Shown: one piece after another, positions 1-11,627 of the stretch | Numbering within the stretch: the first letter of the stretch is position 1 | How the letters are laid out: the number at the start of each line of letters is the position of its first letter | Source of the DNA: Pomphorhynchus laevis | Taxonomy: Eukaryota > Acanthocephala > Palaeacanthocephala > Echinorhynchida > Pomphorhynchidae | Length of the DNA: 64,000 bases | Direction: 5' to 3' | NCBI GenBank assembly: GCA_012934845.2 | Contig: WNNJ02002011.1 | Coordinates: 124,001-188,000, forward strand | Program-made: the position numbers and the translations under genes | The notes under the pieces: generated by a model | Database searches by the model: none | Told to the model about the DNA's origin: nothing | Seen by the model: the letters and a program-made list of their open reading frames with translations, nothing else

Positions 1-1107
1 GCCTTGAGGCACACCCGTAACAGGGAAGAACTGGCGCGCATCAGGGTCGTCTTCATAAAAAATCGCTTGGTGTACAGCAGTATCTCTGCTCTGTTAACAA
101 TTCTCGCAGGCAACCCAAGGGACCTGAGAGAAGAGATAGCAAAGGGAAAGGAGATGGGTCAAATGCAGCGGCAAAATAAAGGAAAACAGCCACGGCTAGC
201 TGATGACTGCTCTCCTGACAAAACTGATGCACTTCACCAACTGCTGAATGGACCGAGCGACCTTTGACTAATCCATGGAAACCAGGTGGGATTAAATTTC
301 GCATACTCAGATGATTGTGGATTCTACGCGCAAGCGCTTTTTCGTAGATCGAGACGAGGGAATTTTGAATCGATATGGGCCGCAGATCTTTAGGACAAGA
401 GACCGGATACCTTGGTATAAAAATTCTCCTGCTTATATTGATGCCGGCCACATCGAATGGGGTGGCTAACAGCATTGTGAGGGCAACCTCTCTTCTTTGT
501 TTGACTGTCAAATGTTGATAGACACGAGAAGATAGTGGAGCGGCGGATTTGGAGGTGCCCAGAAGGGGCTTCCAGGCATTGAGAATATCTGTGACAAATA
601 AGTATCTACTACTGAAGTCTCCCCAACGCGGGATTAGTTGCGGTGATTTAATGGCTCCATAATTGTGTAGGGATACTGACTCCTCCAAAACTTGGTCAAG
701 ACCTATATTACCAATCCAACCCAATGCCCTTTCCTTCCAACAGACAAACTTCTCCCTCTTGAATATCTTCCAGAAGGAAGACTTGGATGGATTAAGGGAA
801 GCAATGTTAGCCCTATCCTTACACAGTTGGAACCTATATCTAGTGCTCCAATATTCTTTCGAGAGAACTTGCCTTGCAGAAGCAGAGAGACTGGGGAGAC
901 GCAAAATGCTAAGATTATGTACGGAGAATAGTGGAAACAAATGTGCATAGGGATGAATCGAGTAATGTCCTTGGGGATACGGATAGACGGCTACCCCTGA
1001 AGGACTATAATATCTGCATCTCTACCAGATAGAAGTCTAAGGGCATAAGCTCTTCCCGAATTTTACTGAAGGATATTCAGTAAAATAGGCTCTCGAGTAC
1101 TCTGCAT
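1..1107 (-). pseudogene. LINE A ORF2 remnant (endonuclease start + reverse transcriptase N-half)
   Basis: Broken ORF2. The ATG equivalent lies at 1,107 (minus), only a few bases from the ORF1 stop at 1,112-1,114. Endonuclease N-terminal residues resembling LQWNSGG and RDADVIVLQ can be read near 960-1,080. From 940 down to 53 a 295-codon frame carries the linker (FWKIFK, RPISIQNSLVSIYEKALA), the RT entry motif FHGLVKGRSVHSAVGEVH and the start of motif A (FLDFSAAFD in sister copies). The YADD catalytic motif lies beyond the window start. Loss of the endonuclease middle makes this copy non-autonomous. Confidence 0.8.
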
Positions 1108-1111
1108 TGTT

Positions 1112-2200
1112 TTAGGTCAGCTGTATGGGATTGCCACATCCATAGACGTAGCCAGGGGTGTAAGGGTTACCCTCTCCCCCACTAAAGCTATCCAGAGTGG
1201 GCACTTTCCCACGGGGATTATCTTCATTTCCCTGGGAGGCCTGTTGTAGCAATTTTCCAATCTTCAATGGAGGAACAGAGTGATTGGCTCCACCTCTTTT
1301 CTTCGATACTGGGACGACCGGCGTTGAAATTTCAGGAGCTGTGAAAAGTGTAGCAAGCATGCTTGTTATCAGTTTCTCCATTTCCATTTTAGTAGATCTT
1401 TTGTATGAATTCAGAAGGTGTTTAATATCCATGTCTGACATACGGTTCACCAGAAAGGCTTCTGAGGCAGCCGACAGTCTGTTAGGAGTAACAGGTGGAG
1501 ACACATGATCTTTCCTGTATTTTTTGAAAAAGAACACTTTCTAGAACAGTCAGTGAAGACCCCTTTACAATTCGCGCATTTGGGAGAAACAACGCATTTC
1601 TCCCCTTTTGGTAATTAGCTGCAGGAGTCCATGGAGCATACTCCGCAGATATGAGCCGAGCAGAAAGCAACTGGAATCGGGAAACAATTCTTGTCTTTCA
1701 GAGTCCTAACATTCGAGAGTTTGAACAAGGATTTTAGAGCTTGAAGGTCATCATCTTCCAGATGAGGAGGGAAGTTCGATATTCTCAAGGTCGAGAGAAT
1801 AGGTTTATGCTCGATCATTCCAAGACCATTGAGATTACGCTTGCACATATTAACGTAATCAGTTGCTAATTCATTGGTAGCAAATGAGATTTTAATAGTT
1901 GAGTCATACATTTTCACAGAAATAAAAATAATCCTGTTAGGATAATCACTTACAAACCTTCTTAGAAATATTGATAAGAGCTTATGTCGCTCTTGAGGCT
2001 GAGTTAGTTTGATAATAATTAAGTTCTTTAACTTCGGAATAGGGGAAGATTTACGTTAATCATAGTACTATCGGTAGATAATAAACCACTTTGCTTAGAG
2101 TCTGTATTTAAGGAAGTTACCTGAGAATTAAAGGAATTACCATCCATTTATGCAGAATTTTTGTTTGTTTTTTGAATTTATTTTCATAGCTCCGACGCTA
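1112..2200 (-). pseudogene. LINE A ORF1 (gag-like) remnant
   Basis: Frames at 1,112-1,537 and 1,615-1,917 on the minus strand match ORF1 of the better copies in order: an RRM-like region (KPILSTLRISNFP, then LKSLFKLSNVR), an eroded zinc-knuckle segment with short CxxC-like pieces, and a basic, Ser/Pro-rich C-terminal tail containing PPLKIGKLLQ, which recurs in copies C and F. ORF1 proteins of Jockey/I-type LINEs bind RNA and act as nucleic-acid chaperones. Several frame breaks are present, so this copy is not expected to be functional. Confidence 0.65.
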
Positions 2201-2289
2201 ACATTTCACTTCACGATAAAGTTGATTTTTAAAGAGTCAATCTGAAAAACAGCCTAAGAAGTCAGTCAAAAAAAACAGAAAACCATCTC

Positions 2290-2556
2290 ATAGCTTCTCA
2301 ACTTCTTAATCGTCTTCTTCCGATTATGGCTTCAAATTCGTGAGGATCTGAGCCCCTAGCCAATACAACACGCCGCTCTCCGAATGAACCACCCGGGGAC
2401 TTTCACCCCCTTCCCGAAGAATCCAATCGGTGCGGACGATGCTGGGTAAACGCGAGACGAGGAGCTTAAGAAACCTCAGCCTTTGCTCTAAGGGACGTCC
2501 TCTTAAAACGAAGACTAATCCTCTTAAAACGAAGACGTCCTCTTAAAACGAAGACA
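2290..2556 (-). mobile_element. LINE copy A', 3'-end fragment
   Basis: This stretch matches the 3' untranslated region and the RT C-terminal tail of the LINE family: the tract ctgagcccc, then ccacccgggg, then cggtgcggac and gaggagcttaagaaacct, all present in B, D and F. It is severely 5' truncated, ending near 2,556. Its last 57 bases are a local triplication of a 17-bp unit. Confidence 0.75.
2499..2555 (-). repeat. 17-bp triplicated unit in LINE A' coding tail
   Basis: The 17-mer cctcttaaaacgaagac occurs three times, at 2,499-2,515, 2,520-2,536 and 2,539-2,555, with 2-4 bp spacers. Other copies of the LINE have only one equivalent, so this is a local expansion after insertion. Confidence 0.85.
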
Positions 2557-2799
2557 GAGTTTTAACGTTAACAGTTGCACACATTTTTGAAATCGTTTTG
2601 ATTTTAAAAAATAACGATTTTATTAATTAATACAAAAAACAAAAAAATAAAAAGATAGATGTCATAAGTCAAAAATCACAGTAAGTCAAAAACAGAAAAA
2701 ACTTCACTCTTCTCGCTTCTTTCCATCTTCAATCCCTTTTTATAGCCTCAAATCAAGCGGTATCTGAGCCCCCAACCGATCCAACGCGCCGCCTTTTGA

Positions 2800-5182
2800 C
2801 TGAACCATCTGGGGTCTTTCACCCCCGAAGAGACCAATCGGCGCGGACTATGCTCTGTAAACGCGAGACGAGGAGCTTAAGAAACCTCAGCCTTTGCTCT
2901 GAGGGAAGTGCTCTTGAAACGAAGACTAAATCCGAGATATCCCAAGTGCTCCAAAGGCGCACCTGGGATTTCTCTTTCAACGACAGATGCTTTGCCCGTT
3001 TCAGAGCCAACCTAGCTCTCTTGAGGATACGTTTGAGTCTATCCAGGTCAGCTTTCGCAGACCAGTTCACCGAAACAGTAAACCTTAGGTATTTTACTCG
3101 ACATGTGAAAGTAAGGAGTGGTTAAGAGGAAAAATGGAGGAGAGCGCAGAGAGTGCTAATCTCTTAAGTTTTTGCTTCGTAGCAGGGGTGCCATGAAATA
3201 CGACCACCTGCGATTTAGCAGAGTTTAAAACAAAGTTAGACTTTGACAACTGGTCTTTTAATCCTAAAAAGAAGCGGCTGATGTCCAAGACTACGTCTTG
3301 GCACCTGCATCAAGTAAACAGGACTGTGGTATCATCAGCGTACACCACTAGACGTTGATCACGTTTAAATATTTTGAATAGATTGATGGGGGCTGCAAGA
3401 TATAACATAGGAGAGAGGGGAGCCTTGAGGCACACACGTAATAGGGTACAACTGACGCGCATCTGGGTCGTCGTAATAAATTCGCTGGGTGTACAGCAGT
3501 ATCTCCACCCTGTTAACAATTCTCGCAGGCAAACCAAGGGTCCTGAGAGAAGAGATAACAAAATGAATGGAGATGCGGACAAATTCAGCGGAAAAATCAA
3601 GGAAAACAGCCACAACGAGGTGATGACTGTTCTCCTGACAAAAACGATGCACTTCATCAACTGCTGAATGGACCGAGCGACCTTTGACTAACCCGTGGAA
3701 ACCAGGTGGGATTAAATTTCGCATATTCAGATGATTGTGGATTCTACGCGCAAGAGCTTTTTCGTAGCCCGATACGATGGAATTTTGAATCGAAATAGGC
3801 TGCAGGTCTTTAGGACAAGAGACCGGATACTTTTTAGGTACAAAATCCTTCTACTAATATTGATTCCGGCCACATCGGATAGGGTGGCTAATAGCATTGT
3901 GATGGCCACCTCTCTTCTTTGATTGGCTGTCAAAAGCTGACATACACGAGAAGAGAGTGGAGCGACGGATTTGGAGATGCCAAGAAGAGGCCTTCAGGCG
4001 TTGAGAATATCTGTGACAGTTAAGTACCTACTGCTGTAGTCTCCCCAAGACGGGATTGGTTGAGGTGATTGCGTGGCTCCATAGTTGTGTTGGGCTAGTG
4101 AGTCCTCCAAAACGTTTTAGTCCTATACTACCGATCCAACCCAAAGCCCCATCCTTCCAGCAAACAAACTTCTCCTTCTTGAATATCTTCTAAAGGAAGA
4201 CTGAGAAGGGTCAAGACGAGCAATACTCGCCCTATCCCTACTCAGCTGGAACTAATATCTGGTGCGCCAGTATTCATTCGAGAGGGTCTGTCTGGCGGAA
4301 GCAGAGAGATTAGGGAGGTTCAGTAGTTTAGCTAGGACCTTGAATTTTGTCGGAGTGGGACTGAAAATGCGACTTTTATAGGTTGGCGAAAGCAACGCGG
4401 TAGCTTGCGAAGAAATGTAGGAATTAAATTCGGTTAAGCTCTCATTACAAATTCGGGGGAAGCGTTGGATAGCTGCCTGGAAAAAACCATTTTGATCGGA
4501 TCATAGTGGAATCCTCTACGAAGCAGCGTATCTTCTTCTATCCTCCAGCGAATTAGATCATGAGAGGTGGACAGATATTGTCGCGACTGCTCCGTGCAGA
4601 CTGGTCTTAACAGTTACCTCTCATGGAGCAGTAATAAGTCGATGAGTGAATTCGTGGATGTGCAATGAAAGGTGGGGGAAGGAGATTTGTGAATAAGATA
4701 AGCGTTCCTTGTTCCGCGGAGTGCTGCGTTAATCCAACGACCAGTTCTGTCGTTGAAGTCACTTAGTACCAGTAGCCTTTATCGATAATACCATCCAGGA
4801 GGTCACGGTTCTTGTGAATCTCCTCTGGACGGATGTAGACATTGGCTAGACTGAGGCGTTTACCGTTATGAACGAGTGAAACTATTAAGCAAGACAGGGC
4901 CGGACAAGAGTAATTTAGCAATAGGGAAAACCTTAATGAGCACTCAACTAAGGTCAAGAGTCCTTGAGATCAAGAGGAGTGATGAGGGGATTTATACGGA
5001 GTATAGTGGGAACAAATATGCTTTGGGATAAATCGAGTAATGTCCAGGGGGAGACGGATAGACCGCGTCTCCTGAAGGACTATAACATCTGCGTCTCTAC
5101 CAGATAAAATTCTAAGGGTAGAAGCACCTCCCGAATTCCACTGAAGAATATTCGGTGAAAAAGGCTTGGGCTTACTCACCAT
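2800..5182 (-). pseudogene. LINE B ORF2 (endonuclease + reverse transcriptase), broken
   Basis: Start ATG at 5,182 (minus). The endonuclease N-terminus with ILQWNSGGAS and DADVIVLQETRS is read at 4,970-5,182, and the middle segment with LANVYIRPEEIHKNRDLLD at 4,763-4,957. RT pieces follow: AITMLLATLSDVAGINISRR (3,727-3,933), the GLVKGRSVHSAVDEVH block (3,365-3,724), then GVPQGSPLS and VVYADDTTVLF (about 3,310-3,450), and the C-terminal domain at 2,819-3,288. The YADD catalytic motif is intact, but the frame is interrupted several times along the length. Confidence 0.85.
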
Positions 5183-5199
5183 TGTGGTTGATCAGTTGG

Positions 5200-5926
5200 A
5201 AGGGCGCAACTAACCTAGACAGAGCTAGGAGCAAGATGGTTGTCCCACCTGCCACCAGCCCCATCCAGGACCGGATACCCCTTCCAATATCTTAATTTCC
5301 CAGTGTAGCCGACTTCTTCTTGATCAGCTTTCCTACCTTGAGAGGTGGGACAGATCTTGCCGATCCCCTCATCTTCTTAGAGTGGGTTTTTTTAGTTCTT
5401 CAGGCAAGGGGGCAGCTGTAGATCCAACCAAGGAGGATACTATTGGCAATAGCAAACGTTGAAGTTCTGAAATAATTAACCGTTTCTGATTTGCGAGAAG
5501 GTGTAGTATGTCATCGTTTGACATCCGATCAGGAGCAGCGGCAGAGGCATATTAAATTTTGATTTTAGGTTTTACGGACATTTGTCGGTACTCTTTAAAA
5601 TGTTTGCACCTTCGTCACCAGGCCGAATGTCCCCCTTCGCAATTAATGCAAGAGGGAGGGCCTGGCATTTTTTATCTTTCAATGCCGTTGACAGTCAGAT
5701 GTACCACAATCTCCGCAAACTTGGGTTCTGCTGCAAGTCGATCCCCAGTGGCCCCAGGAATGACATTTTTGACAATGTGGATAAGTCTGAAAATCTTCGT
5801 CGATTAATGTGAAGTTCAGGTTGAACCCCAGAAAGGGATAGGGCGATGTTTTCGTTATTAGTAAACCGGAGTCCATATCCGCGTTCGCAAAGGCAACTGG
5901 GAGCGGCTCGCCTGCTTGACCAGTAG
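5200..5926 (-). pseudogene. LINE B ORF1 remnant with CCHC knuckle
   Basis: Minus-strand frames carry LPVAFANADMDSG, FLGFNLNFTLIDE and the first zinc knuckle, YPHCQKCHSWGHWGSTC, which fits C-x2-C-x4-H-x4-C. A second Cys cluster, CGDCGTSDC, follows. The upstream (N-terminal) part is replaced at 5,926 by endonuclease sequence of copy C. Confidence 0.75.
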
Positions 5927-6428
5927 GAGGTTTGTGAATAAGATAAGCGTTCCTTGCTCCGCGGAGTGCTACATTAATCCAACGACCAGTTCTGTCGTTG
6001 AAGTCGCCTAGTACCATGTCATAGCCTTTATCGATAATACCATCCAGGAGGTCACGGTTCTTGTGAATCTCCTCTGGACGGATGTAGACATTGGCTAGAC
6101 TGAGGCGTTTACCGTTATGAACGAGTGAAACTATTAAGCAAGACGGCCGGACAAGAGTAATTTAGCAATAGGGAAAACCTTAATGAGCACTTAACTAAGG
6201 TCAAGAGTCCTTGAGATCAAGATGAGTGAGGAGGGGATTTATACGGAGTATAGCGGAAACAAATATGCTTTGGGATAAATCGAGTAATGTCCAGGGGGAG
6301 ACGGATAGACCGCGTCTCCTGAAGGACTATAACATCTGCTTTCTACTAAATAACATTCTAAGGGCAGAAGCATTTTCCCAATTCCACTAAAGGATATTCA
6401 GTGAAAAAGGCTTGGGCTTACTGACCAT
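5927..6428 (-). pseudogene. LINE C ORF2 5' fragment (endonuclease)
   Basis: ORF2 start at 6,428 (cat on the plus strand). Endonuclease N-terminal sequence continues to MVLGDFNDRTGRWI, which contains the catalytic GDFN-type motif, then HKPPT, after which ORF1 of copy B takes over. No RT follows, so this cannot encode a working polyprotein. Confidence 0.8.
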
Positions 6429-6439
6429 TGTGTTAGATA

Positions 6440-7700
6440 AGTTGGATGTGGGAAGGCAACTTGGACAGAGCTAGGTGCTAGAAGGTTGCCTTTCCAACCA
6501 CTAGCCCCATTTAGCGTTAGAACCTCCTGTGCAATATCTTCATCTCTCATAGATGAGGCGGCTACCTTCTGCTGCAATATTTTACCAATCTTCAGTGGGG
6601 AAGGCACTGATTTAGCCGAAGCCCCACGCTTCTTAGATTTAAGCATGCTTTCAAGTGGCATCGACTTTGTATTTGAAGATCCAAAAAAGGCAGAAACCAA
6701 TGGAGCGATCATACTCTCTAAATGTGCTAAGATTAACTTTTTATTTGAGTCCAATAACTGCAAAATATGTGTTTGTTGGTCATTCTGTCTGGGGAGACAG
6801 AAGTCACCGCGTAATAACTAGAGGGTGGACTTGCACGCGAAAGACTTGAGAAGGAACTTTGGTAATCTTTGAAGAACTTACATCTTCTGGACCATGCGGA
6901 TGGCTACCAAAACAATTTTTGCAGACTGGGTGAGCCATGCATTTCCCCCTTTCGTAAGCTGTCACAGCAGTCCGAGCTGCACACCCCACATATCCACTTG
7001 GAATTAAAGGACGACCTCCAATATCCCCAGAAGTGGCACAAGTTGCAATGGGGGTACGTCCTGTCATCCTTTTTAATAATTGAGAACTTACGATTATTCC
7101 CCAGGAAGGGTTGGAGGCAGAGTTCGAAAGAGTGTGCGCTCTATCAACATCCGCATTGCAGAAAGCAATGGGCAAATCTTCTCCGGATTTGGATTTGACT
7201 GTACGCACGGAATGAATTTTAAATATCTTTTTTAGCGACTGTATGTCCTCCTTCTCAAGCTGAGGGAGAAATTGCCTATTTTTAGTGTCGTCTGTACAGG
7301 CTTCAATTCAATAGAACCCACGTGGGTTAGATTTTTCGCAACAAATCTATCAAATTCGTACATTAGGTCCGTGCTTACAAACGAAATTTTGATCGTTGTC
7401 TCATAGAATCGTACAGAGTTGAAAATAACTATTTTATAGCTTCGTGAAGTCTCTTAGAAACAGGTTGAATAATTTGTGCCTCTTCAGAGTCTTTGTAAAT
7501 GAAATTAATGCTAGATTCTGAAGTTTCGGAATAGGGGAAAGTACACCGGACTCTTTTGAAAACATAGGCAACAAATCGCTTACCTTTAAGTCATGATTTT
7601 CAATAGTAGAGTTTGATATCGTACCATTACAAGTGAATTTCATTGAAAAAGCTAAATCGTTTCTCGGGTGAAAATCTTTTGATAGCCCGACGTGCACATA
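6440..7700 (-). pseudogene. LINE C ORF1 remnant
   Basis: Frames at 7,434-7,697, 6,804-7,208 and 6,398-6,763 on the minus strand cover ORF1 in order: an N-terminal segment with KVSDLLPMF and SPIPKLQNL, then DLPIAFCNADVD, a knuckle-like CKNCFGSHPHGPEDV, and a basic tail with SPLKIGKILQQ. The same landmarks occur in copies A, E and F. Frame breaks separate the three pieces. Confidence 0.7.
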
Positions 7701-7859
7701 TTTCGCTCTATGTTTTGATTTTTAATAATAAGATTTTCTTAATAAAATAAATAACATGGATAAATTTCAATTGTCAATTAAAGACAAAACACGTCAGAAG
7801 TTTCTTCTTGTCTTCTTCTTTTGAAGTCTTCTGTCTTCATGGCCTCAGGTCCAGTGGGA

Positions 7860-10289
7860 TCTGAGCCCTCCAGCCAATCAATCACGCCGCCTTCCGACTT
7901 AACCACCCGGGGTCTTTCACCCCACGAAGAGTCCAATCGGTGCGGACTATGCTTGGTAAACGCGGGACGAGGAGCTCGAGAAACCTTAGTCTTTGTTCTG
8001 GGGGACGTCCTCTTGAAAAGAAGACTAATCTTGAGATAGCCCAAGTACCCCAGAGGCGCACTTGTGTTTTCTCTTTCAATGACAGGTGTTGGGCCCGTTT
8101 TAGGGCCCATCTAGCTCTCTTCAGGATGCGTTTGAGTCTATCCAGGTCAGCTTTCGCTGACAGTTCATCGTAATGATGAACTCCAGGTATTTTACTCGAT
8201 ATGAGAAAGTAGGGAGTGGTTGATTAGTCATGATGGAAGAAAGAGCTGAGAGTGCTAATCTCTTGAGTTTTTTCCTTGTCGCATGATCGCCATGAAAGAC
8301 AATCACCTGTAATTTTGAGGAGTTTAAAACAAGGTTGGAAATGGGCAGCTGATCTTTAAATCTTGTAAAGAAACAGCTGATGTCAGAGACTACATCTTTG
8401 TACCTGCGTCCAGAGAACAGGACTGTGGTATCATCAGCATATACCACAAGATGATCGCGTTTGAATTTTTTGTATAGTTCAATGGAGGCAGCAAGATATA
8501 AGTTTGGAGAAAGTGGAGAGCCTTGAGGCACACCTGTAATAGAGTAGAACCGACGTGCATTAGGGTCGTCTTCATAGACGAATCGCTTGGTGTACAACAA
8601 TATTTCCACCCTGTTAACAATTCTCGCAGGCAACCCTAGGGACCTGAGAGAAGTGATAACAAAAGGAATGGAAATGCGGTCAAATGCAGCCGAAAAGTCA
8701 AGAAAGACAGCCACAGCAAGCTGATGACTGTTATCTTGACAAAACTGTTGCACTTCACCTATTGCTGAATGGACCGAGCTATCTTTTACGTACCCATTAA
8801 AACCTGGTGGGATTAATTTTGCCTACTTAGATGGTCGAGGATTTTAAGAGCAAGCGCTTTTTCGTAAATGGAGATGAGGGAGTTTTGAATTGAAATGGGC
8901 CGCAGATCTTTGGAACATGTTATCGACTTCTTTTTAGGTAAAAATACTCGACGGCTAATATTGATGTTAGCAATGTCGAACGGGAAGGCTAATATCATTG
9001 TTATGGCGACTTCCTTTCTCTGGCTGTCTGTCAAAAGCTGACAGACAAATGTAAAGAGTGGCGCATGGGTTCTGGAGGTGCTCGGGAGCGGCCCCCAGGA
9101 GATAAGGAAATCTGTAACATATAAGTTCCTACTCCTGAAGTCACACCAAAGCGGGATTGGATTGAGGTGATTGAGTGGCTCCATAATTGTGTAGGGATAG
9201 TGACTCATCCAAAACTTTATCAAGGCCTATTCTACCAATCCAACATAATGCTCTATCCTTCTAACAGACAAACTTCTCCTTCTTGAATATCTTCCAGAAT
9301 GAAGACTGAGAAGGGCTAAGGCGAGAAATGCTTGCCTTATCCCTACTCAGCTGGAACCTATATCTGGTGCTCCAGTATTCATTCAAGAGGGCTTGTCTGG
9401 CGGAAACAGAGAGATTAGGAAGGTGTAGCATTTTAGCTAGGACCTTGAGTTTTGTTGGAGTTGGATTGTATATGCGACCTTTATATGTAGTCGATAGTAT
9501 CGCGGTAGCTTGCGGAGAGAGATAGGTATTAAATTCTGTCAAACTCTCATTTCTAATTCGGGGGAAGAGTTGGATAGCTACCTGAAAGAAGGCCACCCTG
9601 ATGGGATCAAAGTGGAACCTTCTTCTCAGCAACGTATCTTCCTCTAACCGCCAACGAATTAGGTCATGAGAGGTGGTCTGTTGTTGGCGCGACTGCTCAG
9701 TACAGAAGGGTTTCAACAACCACTTCTTATGTAGCAATATCATGTCGAGGAGTGAATTAGTAGTTAGCAATGAAAGGTGGGGATTATGGTTTGTGAATAA
9801 GATAGTCGTTCCTGGATCTGCGCTTTGCTGCATTAATCCAACAACCAGTTATGTCGTTGAAGTCACCAAGTAACATGTCATAGCCACTACCCAATATACG
9901 ATCCAGAAGGTCACCGTTCTTGTGAATTTCTCCCGGCCGTATATAAATATTAGCTATGCTGATGCGTTTACCGTTCATATGAAGTTTTATAGCTAAACAA
10001 GATAGGGCAGGACAAGAGTAGTTAATAAGTGGGAAGATCTTAAGGAGCATTTAACTTAGGTTAAAATAACTTGAGATGAAGAGGAGTGAGGAGGGGTTAT
10101 ACACGGAGTGAAATGGGTGTATATATGCTGAGGGATAAATCGAGTAATGTCCTGGGGGATACGGATAGAGCGCGTCTCCTGAAGAACTATAACATCTGCA
10201 TCTCTACCAGATAAAAGGCTAAGGGCAGAAGCACCTCCCGAATTCTACTGAAAGATATTCAGTGAAAAAGGCTCGGGTTTACTTACCAT
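7860..10289 (-). pseudogene. LINE D ORF2 (APE endonuclease + RT), lightly broken
   Basis: ORF2 begins at 10,289. The endonuclease middle (LANIYIRPGEIHKNGD-like, LLGDFNDITG) is at 9,784-10,050. The endonuclease end and linker (TSHDLIRWRLEEDTLLRRRF, FWKIFKKEKFVC) are at 9,261-9,833, and RT entry motifs at 8,813-9,223. The RT core at 8,121-8,753 shows motif A FLDFSAAFDRIS, motif B GVPQGSPLSP and motif C VVYADDTTVLFSG. The C-terminal domain (VRLWGTWAIS, PEQRLRFLELLV) is at 7,882-8,110. All catalytic landmarks of a LINE RT are present, but at least four frame breaks divide the gene. Confidence 0.85.
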
Positions 10290-10299
10290 TGTGTTAGAT

Positions 10300-11512
10300 T
10301 AGTTGAACGGTGAAAGCCAACCTTGACAGAGCTAGGTGCACGAGGTTTACCCATCTCGCCACTAGCTTCACCTAGAGCCGGAGCCCCCTGGACAATATCT
10401 TCATTTCCCAGTGAGGCACTGTCTGACATCATATCCTTCAGTAATTCGCCGACTTTAATGGGTGAGACAGTCCTGGCGGACGCCCCTCTCTTCTTCGAGT
10501 GAGTGGGGGGTTCTAACTTCTTCTGGCACTGGCGCAGCCGTCTTCACAAATGCGGCAACAATCGGACCCAAAATTGATTGCATCTGAGATATAATAGATT
10601 TCTTAATATTATCCATTTAATGTATGATGTCAGAATCTGACATTCGATCCGGTGGTTGGGATGCAGCAGTAGCAAATTGTTTGATGGATGACTTTTTTTC
10701 AAAGTGTTACCTGTAGTTCTTAAAGTGCTGACACCGCCGCGACCAGGCGGTGTCAGCTACGTGTTACCCCACGTAATTGACACATGAACGAGTGGCGAGG
10801 CATCTCTCAGCTATGCTCATTTTCTGGCATGCACCAGAGGCACATACACCTCAAACCGTAGTCTTTCCACATGATGACTCCCCAGTGTCCCCATGCATGG
10901 CACTTATTACAGTGCGGATATGTCAAATTATTCTCTTCAATAAGAGAAAATCTTAAATTGAATCCCAGAAATGGGTTGGAAGAGGATTTCGCCAATATCA
11001 GGCCTGTGTCTAAATCAGCATTGCAGAATGCCACAGGGAGAGGCTCGCCCCCTTCTCCGTGAATTGCCTCACCGAATGGAGGTCAAAGGATTTCCTTAAT
11101 ACATTAGATTCATCATCCGAAAGACATACCGGAAAGTTACTGATTTTTAGTGCGCATTGTAGAGGTTTCAAGGTGATAGTACGTATATGAGATAGGTTCT
11201 GGGCAACATATTTATGATAATCTCAATACTCATTGTGCAGCTGTTCACAAAAGACACTCTCAAGGAATTTTCCGATATTTTCACTGTGTTAAATATGACC
11301 CGATTTGATATTTTATCAACATATTTTCGCAGAAATGTTAAAAACAGGCTGTGTTTTTCAATTGGTGTTAATGCATTAATTACACAAATTAGTTTGCTTT
11401 GGAATTGGTGGAAGCAACCCCATGTCAGCGACAGAATTACACAAATCTTTACTAACCTTGATGCCGGAATCCGAAGTAGAGGAAGATACAACACTTCTTA
11501 CCTGATCTATTG
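10300..11512 (-). pseudogene. LINE D ORF1 remnant
   Basis: Contains MAFCNADLDTGLI, FLGFNLRFSLIEE and the knuckle YPHCNKCHAWGHWG at 10,807-11,034. The N-terminal part (LFLTFLRKYVDKISNRVIF) lies at 11,168-11,494. The second knuckle is disrupted. Order and landmarks match copies B, C and F. Confidence 0.7.
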
Positions 11513-11627
11513 ATTAGATTTAGTTTTTACACAGTTGTGAACAAATTCATATTTTATAAAGCTTAAAAACAAGTCAGCTATAATTGGGCTACTATTACCA
11601 CCCATTGGAACACATTTTACTTGTAAT

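Larger units (their letters stand above)
1..2215 (-). mobile_element. LINE copy A (Jockey-like family), partial
   Basis: Degenerate non-LTR retrotransposon on the minus strand, cut by the window start inside the reverse transcriptase. Read on the minus strand the order is an ORF1 remnant (about 2,200 to 1,112), the first part of the APE-type endonuclease (about 1,107 to 925), then directly the linker and RT N-terminal half (about 925 to 1). Compared with copies D and F, roughly 800 bp of the endonuclease middle and C-terminus are missing, so the junction near 910-925 is an internal deletion. The 5' end near 2,190-2,215 carries the conserved block reading TCGGAGCTA on the minus strand that marks ORF1 starts in this family. 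Family placement rests on APE endonuclease plus RT without visible RNase H, and Jockey/I-like CCHC knuckles in sister copies. Confidence 0.85.
2605..5926 (-). mobile_element. LINE copy B, chimeric at its 5' side
   Basis: Minus-strand copy with a recognisable 3' end (minus-strand TTAATAAAATCG near 2,605-2,625), 3' UTR, RT, endonuclease and part of ORF1. ORF1 stops abruptly at about 5,926, where the sequence switches to endonuclease sequence of copy C in the same orientation. Copy B is therefore either truncated by recombination or the product of an unequal exchange with C. The two endonuclease blocks (about 4,690-5,180 in B and 5,931-6,428 in C) look almost identical by eye, while the neighbouring ORF1 sequences differ clearly. 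Confidence 0.8.
5927..7705 (-). mobile_element. LINE copy C, lacking the 3' two thirds
   Basis: Minus-strand copy holding ORF1 (about 7,700 to 6,440) and the first 500 bp of ORF2 (6,428 to 5,927), cut off in the endonuclease after the LGDFND motif. The cut is fused in frame to ORF1 of copy B. Its 5' end lies within about 25 bp of the 3' tail of copy D. Confidence 0.8.
7722..11512 (-). mobile_element. LINE copy D, near full length
   Basis: About 3.8 kb on the minus strand and among the most complete copies. It has the 3' tail (minus-strand TTAATAAAATC.. motif, 7,722-7,760), 3' UTR, RT, endonuclease, ORF2 ATG at 10,289, ORF1, and a 5' end near 11,500 where the permuted Penelope-like element begins immediately. 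Its RT core is the best preserved of all copies (210 codons without interruption). The ORF1 zinc-knuckle region is rearranged near 10,740-10,900. Confidence 0.85.
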
